A DNA stretch of 64,000 bases from contig JAFREQ010000100.1 of NCBI GenBank assembly GCA_025331565.1, positions 310,001 through 374,000 on the forward strand, in the 5' to 3' direction. Position 1 is the first letter of the stretch. Each line of letters begins with the position of its first letter. The stretch comes from Holacanthus passer. Its lineage: Eukaryota > Chordata > Actinopteri > Pomacanthidae. This document shows positions 11,660 through 24,259 of this stretch, in pieces. Under the pieces are notes generated by a model. The model searched no databases. It was not told the origin of the DNA and saw only the letters and a list, made by a program, of their open reading frames with translations. A program made the position numbers and the translations under genes.

Positions 11660-14600
11660 CTACGCCCTGTTGTCCACGATGACGTTGCCATCTTTGTCTT
11701 TGATCCTGAGCCGTCCGGTGGGGTAGCGGGTTTCCTGCCTGCCGTCACTGTACACTGTCTTCACGGTGCCGTCTGGATACTCCCTCCTCTTGTAGTCAGC
11801 CGTGTGGATCTCCTTCTGGCCCGTGTTAAAAAGTATCTCCTTGGTGCCATCCCTGAGGGAGTCAGCAAGCGTTCACACCCGGTTAGTTTTCATTTAAGGT
11901 TGAAATAGGAGAGACTTGATAATATAAACTGCTGTCAGCAGCCTGTATCAGAAACTACAGCTCAAGCAGGGAACAGCTTATCCCTATGAAAAATTCTGAG
12001 GATTTTTTTTCCTCTTTTCTGTATAGTAGCTGTTACAGTATAAATCAGCAAATTATAAAACAAACAGGCCTAGGACATCAACATAAGAGACATCATCAAA
12101 TAAAAAAAGAACCCGTGCATTCTCACTGCTGTATGTCAGTCAAAAGGGATTTTAGCTTGTCTAATTTTATAAGCTTCTGCAGACTGTTCCCCTGCTTTTA
12201 CTACTGCTCATCTCTGCCTGCAGGAAGTGCCAAAACTGGACAGTGGCGAGAATATTTTAACAAAAAATATAACGTTGCCTCAGCACTTGATGAGGTTTTC
12301 ATCATAGATGCTTGGTTGAATTAGAAGTCAGCAGTAAGATGAGCCGGAGCTGTGGTCTTTACTTACGGGTTGACTTGTATGATGGTCCCGTCTGTCAGTA
12401 CGCTCTCCTCCCTGCCGTTGGGGAACAGGTTCTTGACCGTTTGGTCTGGGAAGGTGATTTCCTTACGGCCATCTGGAAAATGCTTTTCTGGAGTGGAAAT
12501 TTAAAAAACAATGTATAATATGCAATACAGTGCAATCATAATCACACTGGTTTCAGTCCCTGATGTGCAGTTTGTGGTGATCATGACAGATACGTATATA
12601 CAGACAGTATGCATATAAAATGTTATGGGTTTTGATGATGATTCATTAGTTTCTGAAATATCAACTAACTGCTCACTAAAGAGTGACCATCAGCTCTCAC
12701 CAGTCTGGTTGTTGGGGAAGTGCAGGACCTCCATGCCATCTGGGTAAGTGATGTGTGTAGTCTGGGCTTCAGCATAGTAGTAGATCTGAGCACAAGGAGC
12801 AGAACGGTGTTGAGAGCGTCACCGGAAGATGAATTCAGATGGGTAACATGGCAAATGAGCTCTCAAGGTACACAAAAAATCAAATCTTTATACATCACTT
12901 GTTGACCTTGGGGGATAAAAACATCAATTTAAGATCACTTTCTGTCCATTACTAGAAAAGCTTAAAGTAAGTTCAACCGATTCTCCACATTAACGTCGCA
13001 GCCATTTGTGGCTTCACAGAGTGCTTGCAATCGTCTTTTCCTTAACAGTGAAAACAAGTTTATCTCCACAACAATTAGATCTTCAAAAGTGCATGATCAG
13101 CCTTAGTAGAATATGTAAAATACTATATAAATGACAACAGGTATGTTAAGTTTATTAAAGATTATATTGTCTTAGACAAAGCACAACATTTTATTTTCAA
13201 TAAGATGCCATCAATCATTTCGCAAAAACAGGTTTATTTTCTGTAGTTAAAAAGACATCTTTGGAGTCTATTTAGCTGCTAAATCCCAGCAAGGTGCCAG
13301 AGAAAACAACAAAGACAACATCATACATTTGCTTGTATATTACATATACAATGTGTGTGGCCTGCCTCTGGTTTTCCAGTGTTCAAATCTAAGTAAGTTC
13401 CAAGTAAGTTCTCAAAGTGTTAGACACAAAACCCAATAGCTACCATCATTGCAACTTTTTGGCAAATAAGACATCCCTAGCTGGGGAAATCTAATGAAAT
13501 ACACTAAGACCTACCTCCACCACTTTCCTTAAGCAGAACAATTCAAGCAACAGATCTGCACGATCTGCTCTGAGAGGGGACTGTGTAAACCCTTTCAGGT
13601 CCAGCTCCTTTCGGTAAGAGCTTCTTAATTGTATAACAACTACCAACTGAAATGAGAAACTGTCCCACCTACCACACCTTCACACAAAGTCTCGAGGCCC
13701 GGCTTTTGAAAAGTCCGACATGAACATTTCTGTCCAGCAGCAGAAATGAGTGCACTGTTGCAGACACCGTCCTCTGGAGGGTCAGTGCAGTTATTGTAAG
13801 TTACTTTGGGCAAAGGTAAAAAATAAGGTAAATGTCTCACCACTCTCTGGTCGACTGTGATCTGTTTGGTGTCTCCGTTGAAAAAGGTGACTTTGACTGT
13901 CAGTCCGTCGGCTGAAACCTCCTTCCTGGTCCCGTTGGGGAAGGTAATAAGGCGATCACCATTGGCCAGAACCTTCTCTGTCTGGAAGGATCACAACCAG
14001 AGCTCAGTCAGCAGCTTCGCTACAACTCACTGCAAAACAGCTTCTTCATATTAACATGAAGTGACATTTTGTCAAAGTCTTGGATATTACTGCTGTTATC
14101 TGTGGTCGTTGTCTTTAGCTGCTGCTTTATGTGGTTGTCAGGGAAAACATTTTTACATTGGTCGTGTTGTACTAACAAACATTTAGTAAATATCTTTATC
14201 TAAGAATCTGGTAAATATTCTGGTTATTATTAACTGTGGCAGGTAAATATAACTGAAATTGTCACTATGACACTGTTTATTGTCTGAGTAAGTACTTTTA
14301 TTGGAGATTACTTGTTATTGAAACTTTACATGCCAATTTATCTGTCCATCCATCCAAATTAAGGTCAACTAATAAAAGCACACATTTCCTGATGTGCAAT
14401 TTTCCTCACTGGAGTTTCAGAATGTTGAAAACATCTCCTGTCCCGTCGCTCCCATCAAGAGTTTTCATATTCTGGTGAAAATGACACAACTTTCTACTTT
14501 CTCACCTTCCCATCAGGGTGTGTGATAACCTCCTGAGCATATTCTGGCTCTTCAGCCTCACTGCACTCTGGTTCTTTTGGCAGGGAATCTCTTTTCTACA

Positions 14601-17600
14601 ACAAGGAGATGTAAAAAAGCAAATTATTAAACACAAGTGTAGTGACTGAGCCCTGATAGAGAGGAGAGAACAGCACTAACGGTGTCTCTTACCGGAGAGC
14701 AGTTGTTTGAGTCTCCTTGGTTTGACACTATGTCCTGGCTCTTGCTAGCGGGTGTTGACCTCTCCTCTATCCTCCTGCCAGGCAACGAGGAGGAAGATGA
14801 GGATGAGGAAGAGGAGCCTGGCCCTGCTGGCCTCCTCAGGCTGCTCTTAATCCCTGCCGGCAATCGACACAAGACAGACAAATCTTGACTATTCTCAATT
14901 ATTAAAACAATGGTTCAGTAACCAAACGTTTCATTCCTTTTGCAGCTTGTAGGGCTCATGACTTTTGTGAGTATATCTGTCAGTATATCTGAGTAAACAC
15001 CCCCTCTAATGGAAGAAAAACCTTAAGAAACACTCAACACTGAAATAAAGGAGCTCTTTACTAAAGGTCAGAAGACATTCCACAAACATTATAAATCTAA
15101 TCCAATCCAATAAAAGCTGAGGGAAACTGTGGAGTTGGGTGATCATTTTCTGTTGGTTCATCAGTGCTCGCAACACCTTTACATACAAGTAGTCATGTGA
15201 CCTCTTGTTAATATAAAAACATTGATTATAAGTGCTTTAAATTCAAACCATTGGAGGAAAACAACTAAATATGTTTTCTTATGTATGAGGTGACTCCCAT
15301 ATTAACAACACTTAAATGGATTTAATCCAAAGTAGTGTATATCAGTTTTGAAGAGCATTTGCCTCTTGAAATACATCCATAACACAGTATATTGCCATCA
15401 GTACTTAATTTCATCCTCAAGGGAAAACACTCTTTTGAAGTTACAGGTCTGCAAAAAGCTATAACTGCAAAACCCATTTGCCAGAAATCTTCATCTATTT
15501 TTTTTCAGCCGTGGGAATCTCCCTGTGAATGGAAACTGTACCTGTAGCACCCTGACCGCTCTCCCTGGAGCCCCTTCTAGTGGCTGCAGCAGCGCTGCTC
15601 TGTGGGGGGCTGCTGCTCTTGCTTCCTCTGGAGTCAAGAGGACTCTGAAAACCGAGAGAGAACTAGACATTTCAACATTATGCCAAGATGGAAAACATTC
15701 TGAAGAGATAATCAGAGTTTGTGTGTGAGATAATAAAGATCATAAATGAGTATTATGGACCCATAATTCTTCGCACACTGTCCTAACACTGATTTAAAAT
15801 GTTTAATTCCATTTCAGAGCAGAGAATCATATTGTTTTTGTGATAATACTATTGAAAAATGTGATCGAGTCTAAACATGCTTACAGCAAATTTGACCCCT
15901 TTGGTCACAGATGACACATTGTCAGATATTTTGGGACCATCTTTCATTTCTTTGTCCTTCTCTGCATTGACAGGGATTTTGTTCCAGGCACTGAGGCGGA
16001 GTTTTTCCAACATACGAATCTTGAATCAAAAGAGAAAGTAAGTTTAAAAACACAACATGGCTACATATTATATATATTCACAAAGGGTAACATTTGATCA
16101 ATGTTGGTAGAACGTATGCTGTATAATATCACATATATAATAAAAATGAAATTCTGTGCCCTCTGGACATTTTCATGATATCACCGTTAACAATTAACAT
16201 GTCATATGAGCAAAATAACCAGGAATCTCACAATTCATAAGAGGGTCAAAATCTAGGGTTTTCCCAGAATAAACAATGTGGGCTACCAAGGCGACCTGCT
16301 GCATATTTGAGCCTACGAGAAAAAACACTTTCAAGGTCTTGAGTTTTTTTTTTTTTTTTTTATCCAAGCACTTTCAATTACTTTCTAGTCCCATGGCAAC
16401 CCTGCATTAACATATGTGTTTTCACATAATGCCCGATATAAGTGGGGTAAAAGGGTCAAAGATCAGGTGGGTACCTCGTCCCGGAGTGAAGTGTTCTCCT
16501 GGCTGAGAGAGTCGATCTGTTGCTTCAGCCGGCTGTGTGTGGAGGCCCAGCGACTTTCCCTCCCCCTCAGCTCCTCCTGCAGGGAGCTCAGCTGCTGCTT
16601 CAACGCCTGACAGGGAGGACAAGGACAGATTAAAGGGGAGTTCCACATATGTCAAGATTTCACATAATTTATCTTCTTCCTGTGCTGCTGAACAGGTCAG
16701 TTACTTTGTGTCCAATTTTTTTCATTGGTTTTGATTAGGGATGGGTCCGAAAACCTGGGACTAAATGAGCCCTGGGGGTAAAGTATTAAAGACTGTAGTA
16801 TCGATAAGTTCAAACATTATTGGTTGTCACACTCACACACACAGAAACCCTGCCAGTGACAATGGTGGAGAAAACTAAATTGCTAATTCAAGTTTTGTCT
16901 GTGTGTCACCTGGATTTCCTCTCGTTCCTTCTTGTCGGGCATGGCTCTGGCAGCCAACGCATGCTTCTCAAACAGTTTTTTCTCCCTTTGCAACTTCTTG
17001 TTCTCCTCTTTCTTGTACTCCTCAAACTTTGCCAACTCCTCTGCTTTTACCTGCTCAAACTCCAAACGCTCTTTCCTAAAAAGACAACAACAAAGTACAG
17101 ACATAAATCACATAGGCCATGAGAGACAAATGCATAAATCATCTAAATGTTTTTACCCAAAAAAGGACATGGTGAAAGAAAATAGAGAAGTGGATGTACA
17201 TTTGAAGAGAAGTGCAAGTGCACCAGATGTTCATCATTCAGGGTCTCCTAAAACGCTGACAGATCTCTTGCCTTTAAAAATAAGATTCTTGTTTTTATGC
17301 TACAAATGTTTTTGTGTTCCACATTTCTTTATCAAATTCTATTGTGTAAGTAAACAATTACACAGTTAAAAGGATCTGTAGCATGCTGGAATGACTAATT
17401 AAGAAACCTCACTGGAACAGGCCATGCGATTCTGAGTGTTGAGTGTTAAAGTCGAGTATCATTCACCTGAATTGTATATTTGTCCAGGGATGGATCTTTT
17501 CAAAAACATAATAAAGTTTGCCTAGACAACATTTTTAGGCTGATTTGTAAAGAATCACCACATCTCACGAACACAAAGAAAAATGGTACAACATTGTCAA

Positions 17601-20600
17601 ACAGGATATGAGTGGAAACCTATTTTGAGAGGTAATTTAAAGGTAGCTTAAGGCAACTTAAACAATATGAAGTGCAGACAGACAGATATGTCACCTGAGA
17701 TTTTCCTGTTTTTCTCATTCTCCTGTCGGAGTTTGGCGAGGGCAGCATTCTCCTTCTTAAATCTCTCAATCTCAATCTCCAGCTCAACCAGTCTCTCCCT
17801 CAGCAGTCTAGACTGGACCTGCTGGCCTGGGGACGAGGACACACACAAACATACTCATATAACCTCACGTCCATTTCATTCTCTCTGCTATGGCAAAAAT
17901 CACCATTCAGCATTCACCATTTTCCATTGATGATGAAAATAAGGATGAATTGCTGCAAAATGTCTTGCCCCAATGACAATAAAATTCATGTGTGAACAGC
18001 AATGAAAATTTGCTTCCTGTCTCACTATATAGTGAAAGTAAAAACGAGAATACGGGTTATGATGTTTTCTTTGTCTCACCTGTCTCCACCTCTGGCATTT
18101 TGGACTCAAGAGCAACAGAAGCAGCAGGAGGAGGAGGGAGAGGTGCACTCTGGGCCTTTGGCTTCAGCGAGGGGAACAACCTTGTCATGAGCTGGGATGC
18201 AGGAGGAGGAGGATGATCTGGCTCCTGATTGGCTGAACCAACAACCTTATCCAGCTCCACAACTTTGCTCACTGCCACCTTCCTCAACAGAGTCCGCTCT
18301 GGTAGTGAGATACTACTGTCTGTTGCCTTGGAAACTCCCCTACTGTCATTGGCTGTGCTGACAGCAGTGTCCTCCAGGTCGTTCCATGTGTCATTGTCGT
18401 CAAACACAACTCTACCCTGCTGCCCGTCTTTGTCCTCTGTCAGGGTGGACTCTTCAGCATTGCTGAGGATGCTGTCAGTCTCATCATCGACTTGTGTCCC
18501 ATCTGAGGCTGAATCTCTGCAACTGTCCTCGTCCTGATAAGACCGCTTGTCATATGGTGGGTTAGACTGTGCAGGAAAGCAAAGATTGCTGGGAAACAAA
18601 GGTGGTTTGACCACCACTTCCTGGTCTTCAAATTCAGAGTTGTCACAGGATGAAACATCAGAGTTCCTGTTCCTCTCTTCTCTCCCACTATCCTGATCCT
18701 CAATGCTCACTTTGTTCTTCAGTGTAACATCTCTGATCCTCACCACACATGGATCTGAGTTCAAGGAACCGCTTTTACGTGCCAAACCATCACTACTACC
18801 AACACTACTGAACCTCTGAGGTGCACCTCTGGGAGGTGACTTAATAGGGGTGGAGGAGAGCCGTCGCGGGTGGAGCCCCCTGGCAGCCTGCAGTTGGTCC
18901 ATCTGAAGAACCTGCAAGTACAGAGCAGGGTCTTTAAAATCACACGGTTTTACAGTCAGCAGGTCAAATATGATAGGACGATACCAGGAAAAAAAATCCA
19001 TGTAATGAATCTGTAACTACTAGAAACTTTTAAAAGTTGGCTGAATTAATTCTTGCAACTTTCTTTAGCCTAATCCACGTGCTTGTTGTCAGAAATCCCC
19101 ATATTACAACTAAGAGAACATACCAAGTTTTGTTGCTAAAAAAGGACAGCAGTCATTAAACATATGAGATAGCTACTGTATTAACTAGGAGGGAAATGAT
19201 AAGATTTGGCAGGCTATCACTGGCACAAACCAGGATTGTGGCTCACGGTCGACACCTTAACCTCTAGGCCAGGGCAAGGGTGATTTCTTAAACTACAAAA
19301 ATGTATGTTTGGCCATTTGAGGGCAGTGGGCTTTCAGAGCTGTTTAACAGAAAACAGCTGTATGCTGTGACCAGAAAGTACACTGATGAGAACCGTGAGA
19401 GTAAATCAATACATTAAAGTTGTGGTAAGATATACAGCTGCTTGGACTACCTGAAACCGCATTCACATACACATAGTCATGTGAATTATTGTCATAAAAT
19501 ATTGATTATAATGGCTTTAAAAGAGTATTGCATACTATTAAAAGAAATCATCGTAGAGAAAACTTGACACTAGGACAAGGGATCCAAGACAAGTCATGCA
19601 ATCATGCAATTAAGCATCAAGTTTCATTTGTAATGAAAAAAAGTATATATTCTCATTTTAAAAAATCAGAAAATATATATCTGACTTAAAACACAGAAAT
19701 CATTAGCAAGTTGAATAAAGCACCTTCATGACAAAGGAGGAGTTGGATGAGAAGGACAGCTCCTCGGCTGCTTGCTCCAGAAGCTCAAACTCTCCCAGCT
19801 CCATGCTTTCCATCTGCCGGTCACGTTCCCAGCATTGGAGCTTCTCCTGGAATGACAACTCAAACGAATCCTGTGGAACTCTGTCTTCTCCTCCTTCTGA
19901 CACCATTCTTCTTCCTGCTGATTCCACTCTTGAAGCACAACTTCTCTCTTTAGCTACATCATTTTCAGCCTTCTCTGGCCCTCTTACCACGCCCACCTGT
20001 TTGGTTACAGGGTTTGGCTGCATGTTGTGACCAGGGTTCTTTGCAGCCTGAGCTGACAGACCCCCTTTCCTATTATTCTGCTCCTTTACTTGTCCCAGTT
20101 GTTTAGTTTGTCCACTCTCTGGGTAAGTTTGAATTGACTCTCCTCCTGTGTTCTGTCTTTGATGACTACCCAAAACCTTCATCCGTGCAGTCTTACTCTC
20201 AACTCTGCTGTCCTGAGGTGGTGGACTGAGACCTCTCAGATGGTTTTCCTTGTTGAGTGTTGCAGTTTTACGTTGGACAGGAAGCCGCTGGACGCCATTT
20301 GTGCTGCCTCTCTGGATACTTGCAGGCTCTGAGTTGCTGCGAGAGATTACTCTGGCCTGGAGTTGTGGTTTAGGGTCCTTCTTCAGCTCCATTTTTGGTA
20401 ACAAAGCCTTGCGATTGTTGGTAAATCTTGAGAGGCCCTCGCCTCGCTTCAGAAAGGCCCTCTTGGGAAGGGCTTGGACAGTTTCAGCTCCATCTTGGCT
20501 CTGTTAAGGTGAGGAGACACAAAGTGAATGTAATGTGAATTTAGAAGTTTGTTGCATAACAAAATAATTGGTATTGTAGTAACTCTAAAGCCTAAGATAA

Positions 20601-23063
20601 CAAAGCTTCGTGAAAGCACCAACATGAAGAGGTTCTGCCTGCAACCACATTACCATATGACAATAACACAGTCAGTCTGGACAGAGATTGTCACCAACAG
20701 TGTGCTATACATACAGTGTATATACTGTACATATATGAACTTTGCTTACAAAACTCAGGACAAAGTAGGACGTTGAAGAACACCACTGTCCACTGTTTTT
20801 TAGTACTGACTGGTGATTTATTTTTCACTGTTTGTATGGAGATCCTTGTTATATTCTCTGACCTGCTGTTGCTGTGCAGACTTCAGCCTCTGCTCCTCCA
20901 GCCTCAGCTGTTCCTCCAACAACTCTTCAAACGTCTTCTTCTGACCCTCGATAGGTCTGGAAAGGGGCACACACACACAGAAAAAAAAGGCAAATGTATG
21001 CAAACAGACAAGTTTGTCAAGAAATACACTCATACAGAACAATGAACATAAGAGCCACACTATGTTGCTGCACAACCTGCTTGGTTTATGTCTTCTGAGA
21101 GTCTTGTTTTAACACTCTATTCAATATTGCAGTATTGTATTTACCTGTCATGGAAGACTTTATCTTCTTTTCTGCTGTTGTCTTCAGTCAAAGCTACACC
21201 ATTACTTGGTATTAACGTGTCATCATGCTCATGAACATGGCTAGTATCAAAACTCTGCTCCCCATCATCTTCTCTGTGGTTCTGTGTGCCTGTAGGAAAT
21301 GCACAATGTTGAATTTTCACACTGAGGTGATTTAGCTCCACAGTCACATCAACAAACCAATGAAAGTAAGGGTAGGCTTGTGCTGGCTGCAGTAGTCTGA
21401 ATGTAAATACAAAAACGGTACAATTCTGTTGTCACCTTAGGCTTAAAAATATTTTTCTCACCCTCTTCCTCATCATCCACTTCTTCACAACCTTGACCTC
21501 TTGGTAGCCATCTCCCTGTTGGTGAGAGCCCTTGCTCCTGTTGGAGGCCACGGGTGAAGCCCTGTCTGATTCTATGGCAGTCTATGGTGGGGCTGCATAG
21601 GGTCTCTGTGTAATGATAGGCTCCATGGATTGAGTTCTCCCCGCATTCTGCTCCTGACAGCCCTGAACTCTCTGTGTGATCTGTAAGACACATTACAGTC
21701 ACTTCAAACAGTGTATGACAGAAAATATGGACATAAAGAAGCTACGACCAACTGGGGAGAAGCAAGGAAAATACATACACACCACTCTCCAACGTACATA
21801 TTTAATATCTTGAAAAACATTATCACAATTGCAGGTATTCTGGTAATTTCTCCTTTTTACCTCCGGTGCAGTCCTGGGATCCATTCATCATTCCCAACAG
21901 TCTCTGCTGTTCCTCCTGGAGGTGAAGTAGCTCCTCCAACTGATGGGCTTTTAGCTGCTCCTGCATGTGCTGCTGCCATTTTCTCAACTGTACAAACACA
22001 CAATATTATATTTTAATTAGTGATAGAGCTCACACTCTTATTGTATCTCACTTTTCAGGAGATTTAAAGACAATTCAGCTAGAAACTTACGATTGCCACA
22101 TTGCTCACAGTATGTACTGAACCTTTGACCTCACAGTGCCACCATTTCCACCTTAGTGTTTCCTGCAAATTTATTTGTGGCTGCCCACCACAACTCTATA
22201 TTGCACATACTGATTAGATAATATATCAAAAGTGTGAAATGACTTGCATGCCCACACTTCCTTCACTATTCTAATCCTTGTTGACATAAATAGCCTTCAG
22301 GGAAAAATACTAATAATAGCAGGGAGAGGCAATGAGTCCATGTGTGTGGGAGTGTGTGATGGAGGTGTGAGGTAAATAGGAATCAGTGATATTTTCAACA
22401 TTGAAGTCCACACAACTTCAAATTTTCAGGGCATTAACAAACGTCCTAACTATTTCCATTTGGTTTGATATAATGAGCTGTTAAAACTGCACATCCATCA
22501 AAATACTTAAGGTGTTCATTTAGCCGCAGTCTTGTCACTAAAGACCACTATAACAAAAGGACCTTCTCCCAGTAACAACAGAATATATCACAATACCTCT
22601 TTAGGTATGGGAAATCAGCAGATTACAAATTCGTTTAAGTGTCCAGTGTCTTTTTGTAATATTGTAATATTGTCCTTACCTGTTCTAGCTTCATCATTAG
22701 AGGCAGATCCTCTGATTTGCTTGCCATCTCATCCAAACTGTCCAACTCTCCATCTGAATTTCTCGGAGGCACTGAGGACAGACCGTTCACTGGCCTGTCA
22801 GTCCCAGCCCTCTCTCCTCCAGGCGGCCGGGCAAATCCATCCACATCGAGGCAGCTGCTGTCTGCGGAGGCGGGCAGTGGGGCGAAGTCTGAGGCGAAGG
22901 AGTCGTCCGGCTCCAGGGACGGGGATCTGACGGCAGAGGTGCGCCGCAAGGAGCCAGCCAAGTCCGGACAGGGGTTGAGGATCACCCCGGCTCTCGTGCT
23001 ACTTGGCATCCACCGGGCCAAAAAGTCTGCCTGGGAGAACTGAAGCCCGGCTGGAGATGACAT
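11660..23063 (-). CDS. cenpj: Centromere protein J / CPAP (SAS-4), complete coding region with an apparent 1-nt frameshift
   Basis: Coding exons in gene order: 23063-22680 (ATG), 21987-21861, 21680-21462, 21289-21145, 20956-20863, 20500-19724, 18911-18080, 17826-17695, 17075-16910, 16606-16475, 16019-15885, 15644-15542, 14853-14693, 14595-14506, 13981-13841, 12785-12701, 12472-12367, 11852-11660 (TAG). They sum to 4022 nt; one more base gives 1340 aa, against 1338 remembered for human CPAP. Seen: the N-terminal ARWMPSSTRAGVILNP block, a TFEELLEEQLRLEEQ helix, the FLKRGEGLSRF tubulin-binding (PN2-3 region) motif, long Glu/Lys coiled coils in exons 8-10, and a C-terminal G-box/TCP10 domain of repeated YPDG and FPNG turns (exons 14-18) that in CPAP binds STIL. 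CPAP caps tubulin and sets centriole length. The frame breaks in exon 8 (see findings). Confidence 0.92.
12786..13840 (-). other. cenpj intron, 1.05 kb
   Basis: It separates the exon for FPNGTRKEVSADG (13841-13981) from the exon starting IYYYAEAQTTH. No gene, RNA or clear mobile element was seen; short open frames here are random. Confidence 0.5.
17695..17826 (-). other. cenpj: cenpj coding exon 8 with a suspected 1-nt deletion in an A5 run
   Basis: The exon enters in phase (ETG|QQVQSRLLRERL) and encodes a coiled coil through LAKLRQENEK. After the A-run (T-run at 17709-17713 on the plus strand) the frame reads NRKIS and leaves one leftover base. The next exon (17075-16910) needs two bases before KERLEFEQ. 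One extra A restores KKQENLRKERLEFEQ, matching the EKLRKEIADFEQ region of human CPAP as remembered. Confidence 0.8.
19012..19723 (-). other. Part of a cenpj intron (18912-19723), no feature seen
   Basis: AT-rich intron between the two largest cenpj exons. No conserved open frame or recognisable element. Confidence 0.45.
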
Positions 23064-23639
23064 AATGACCGCGCTGTCTCAGGCAGGGCTGGCTAATCCG
23101 GGATCTGAACAACAGATTATGGTGACAGGTTAAGGGTTAGTCACACCGTGAATAAACACCGTCCCCTCTGAATGGAGAGCTAATTAAACTATAAATATAG
23201 CAACTGGTTCACCCTGAATTAACAGTTGCTATTTTTACAAGTATCTGGCTTGGACTGGTTAAATGTTAGCATGTCACGACAGCAGTGTCGGTTTTAAATG
23301 GGCGTTTGTTTGGTTAGCAACAGCACTAAACTATAGTTGCTTATGAAGACAAACCGGCTGAATCATTGACAGCTTGAAAACATGACATGAAGCTAACTAT
23401 AACGTTAGCTTAGCGCAACTCAGTTAATAGTTTGGTGGTTCTTTAAGTATGTATCAGTCTGTTATCGGTGCATTTAAAAGTCTTGGCGATAGTTACGTTA
23501 CTGTTGTTAGCAGGTTGCGTTTACTTGATACAAAAAGTTTTTTTTGACAGGTGTTACACTGTAGTGACGAGTCAGAGAAGTTCGCAATATTAATGAAAGT
23601 GTCATAACACATGTGATTTACCTGTAACATGGGCGAAAA

Positions 23640-24259
23640 GCGGTATTACTGAAGTTAAGACGTGCGTTATAGAAACATAACAGACAGAAGTTTCGAAGGC
23701 TGCCGCCATATCAAAACAAAGCCCGCGAGAGCAACAACGTCGACAAATCAGGTGTTGCATTGTGGGTAATGCAGTGTAGCTGTATTTTAAAACTTTCACT
23801 TATTTTATTAAATTTTGGCTTTTGTGTCATAGAAACTATTACAATATTAAATGTGCATAAACTACACGTTTTATATAATTAAAAGTTATATTTTTATCAA
23901 ATAATATTATTTAGAAAAATAGGCCTCGAATTATATCCGGTTAATGCGTTAAAATATTTCAAAATAAGGGTCAATTAGTGAATTAAATCTGGTATAATGT
24001 TGAGTTTTCATTTTGCATACTAAATTTATAAATCTATTTTTACTTATATTTCTATATATGTATTTGTATCTTTACTTCTGTGGTAAATTTGAGTGATTTT
24101 ATTAACTAATGTGGACGAAAGCCTTTATACTGATATTTACAAACCGGATGTTTTATTTCTGACAGCTCCGATTGGTCGAAACGAAAACATTGACTTCCAC
24201 TTTGTCATAACCACAGACTGAACAGGAGCGACTGAAACAGAACTGAATGTGTCAGAACA
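23640..24259. promoter_or_regulatory. Bidirectional promoter between cenpj (minus) and ttf2 (plus)
   Basis: The start codons are 1.2 kb apart and divergent. Motifs seen by eye: a YY1-like core (ATGGCGGC on the minus strand) at 23702-23709, close to a plausible cenpj start site; a ZNF143/SBS-like GCATTGTGGGTAATGCAGT at 23757-23775; and an inverted CCAAT box (ATTGG) at 24171-24175, about 85 nt upstream of the ttf2 ATG. These are typical of housekeeping divergent promoters. The stretch 23780-24120 between them is very AT-rich. Start sites are inferred. Confidence 0.55.

Noticed and set aside
22532..23043. Two plus-strand open frames (132 and 108 aa) over the first cenpj exon
   Set aside because: Shadows of the cenpj N-terminal exon, whose minus-strand reading continues in phase through 17 further exons.
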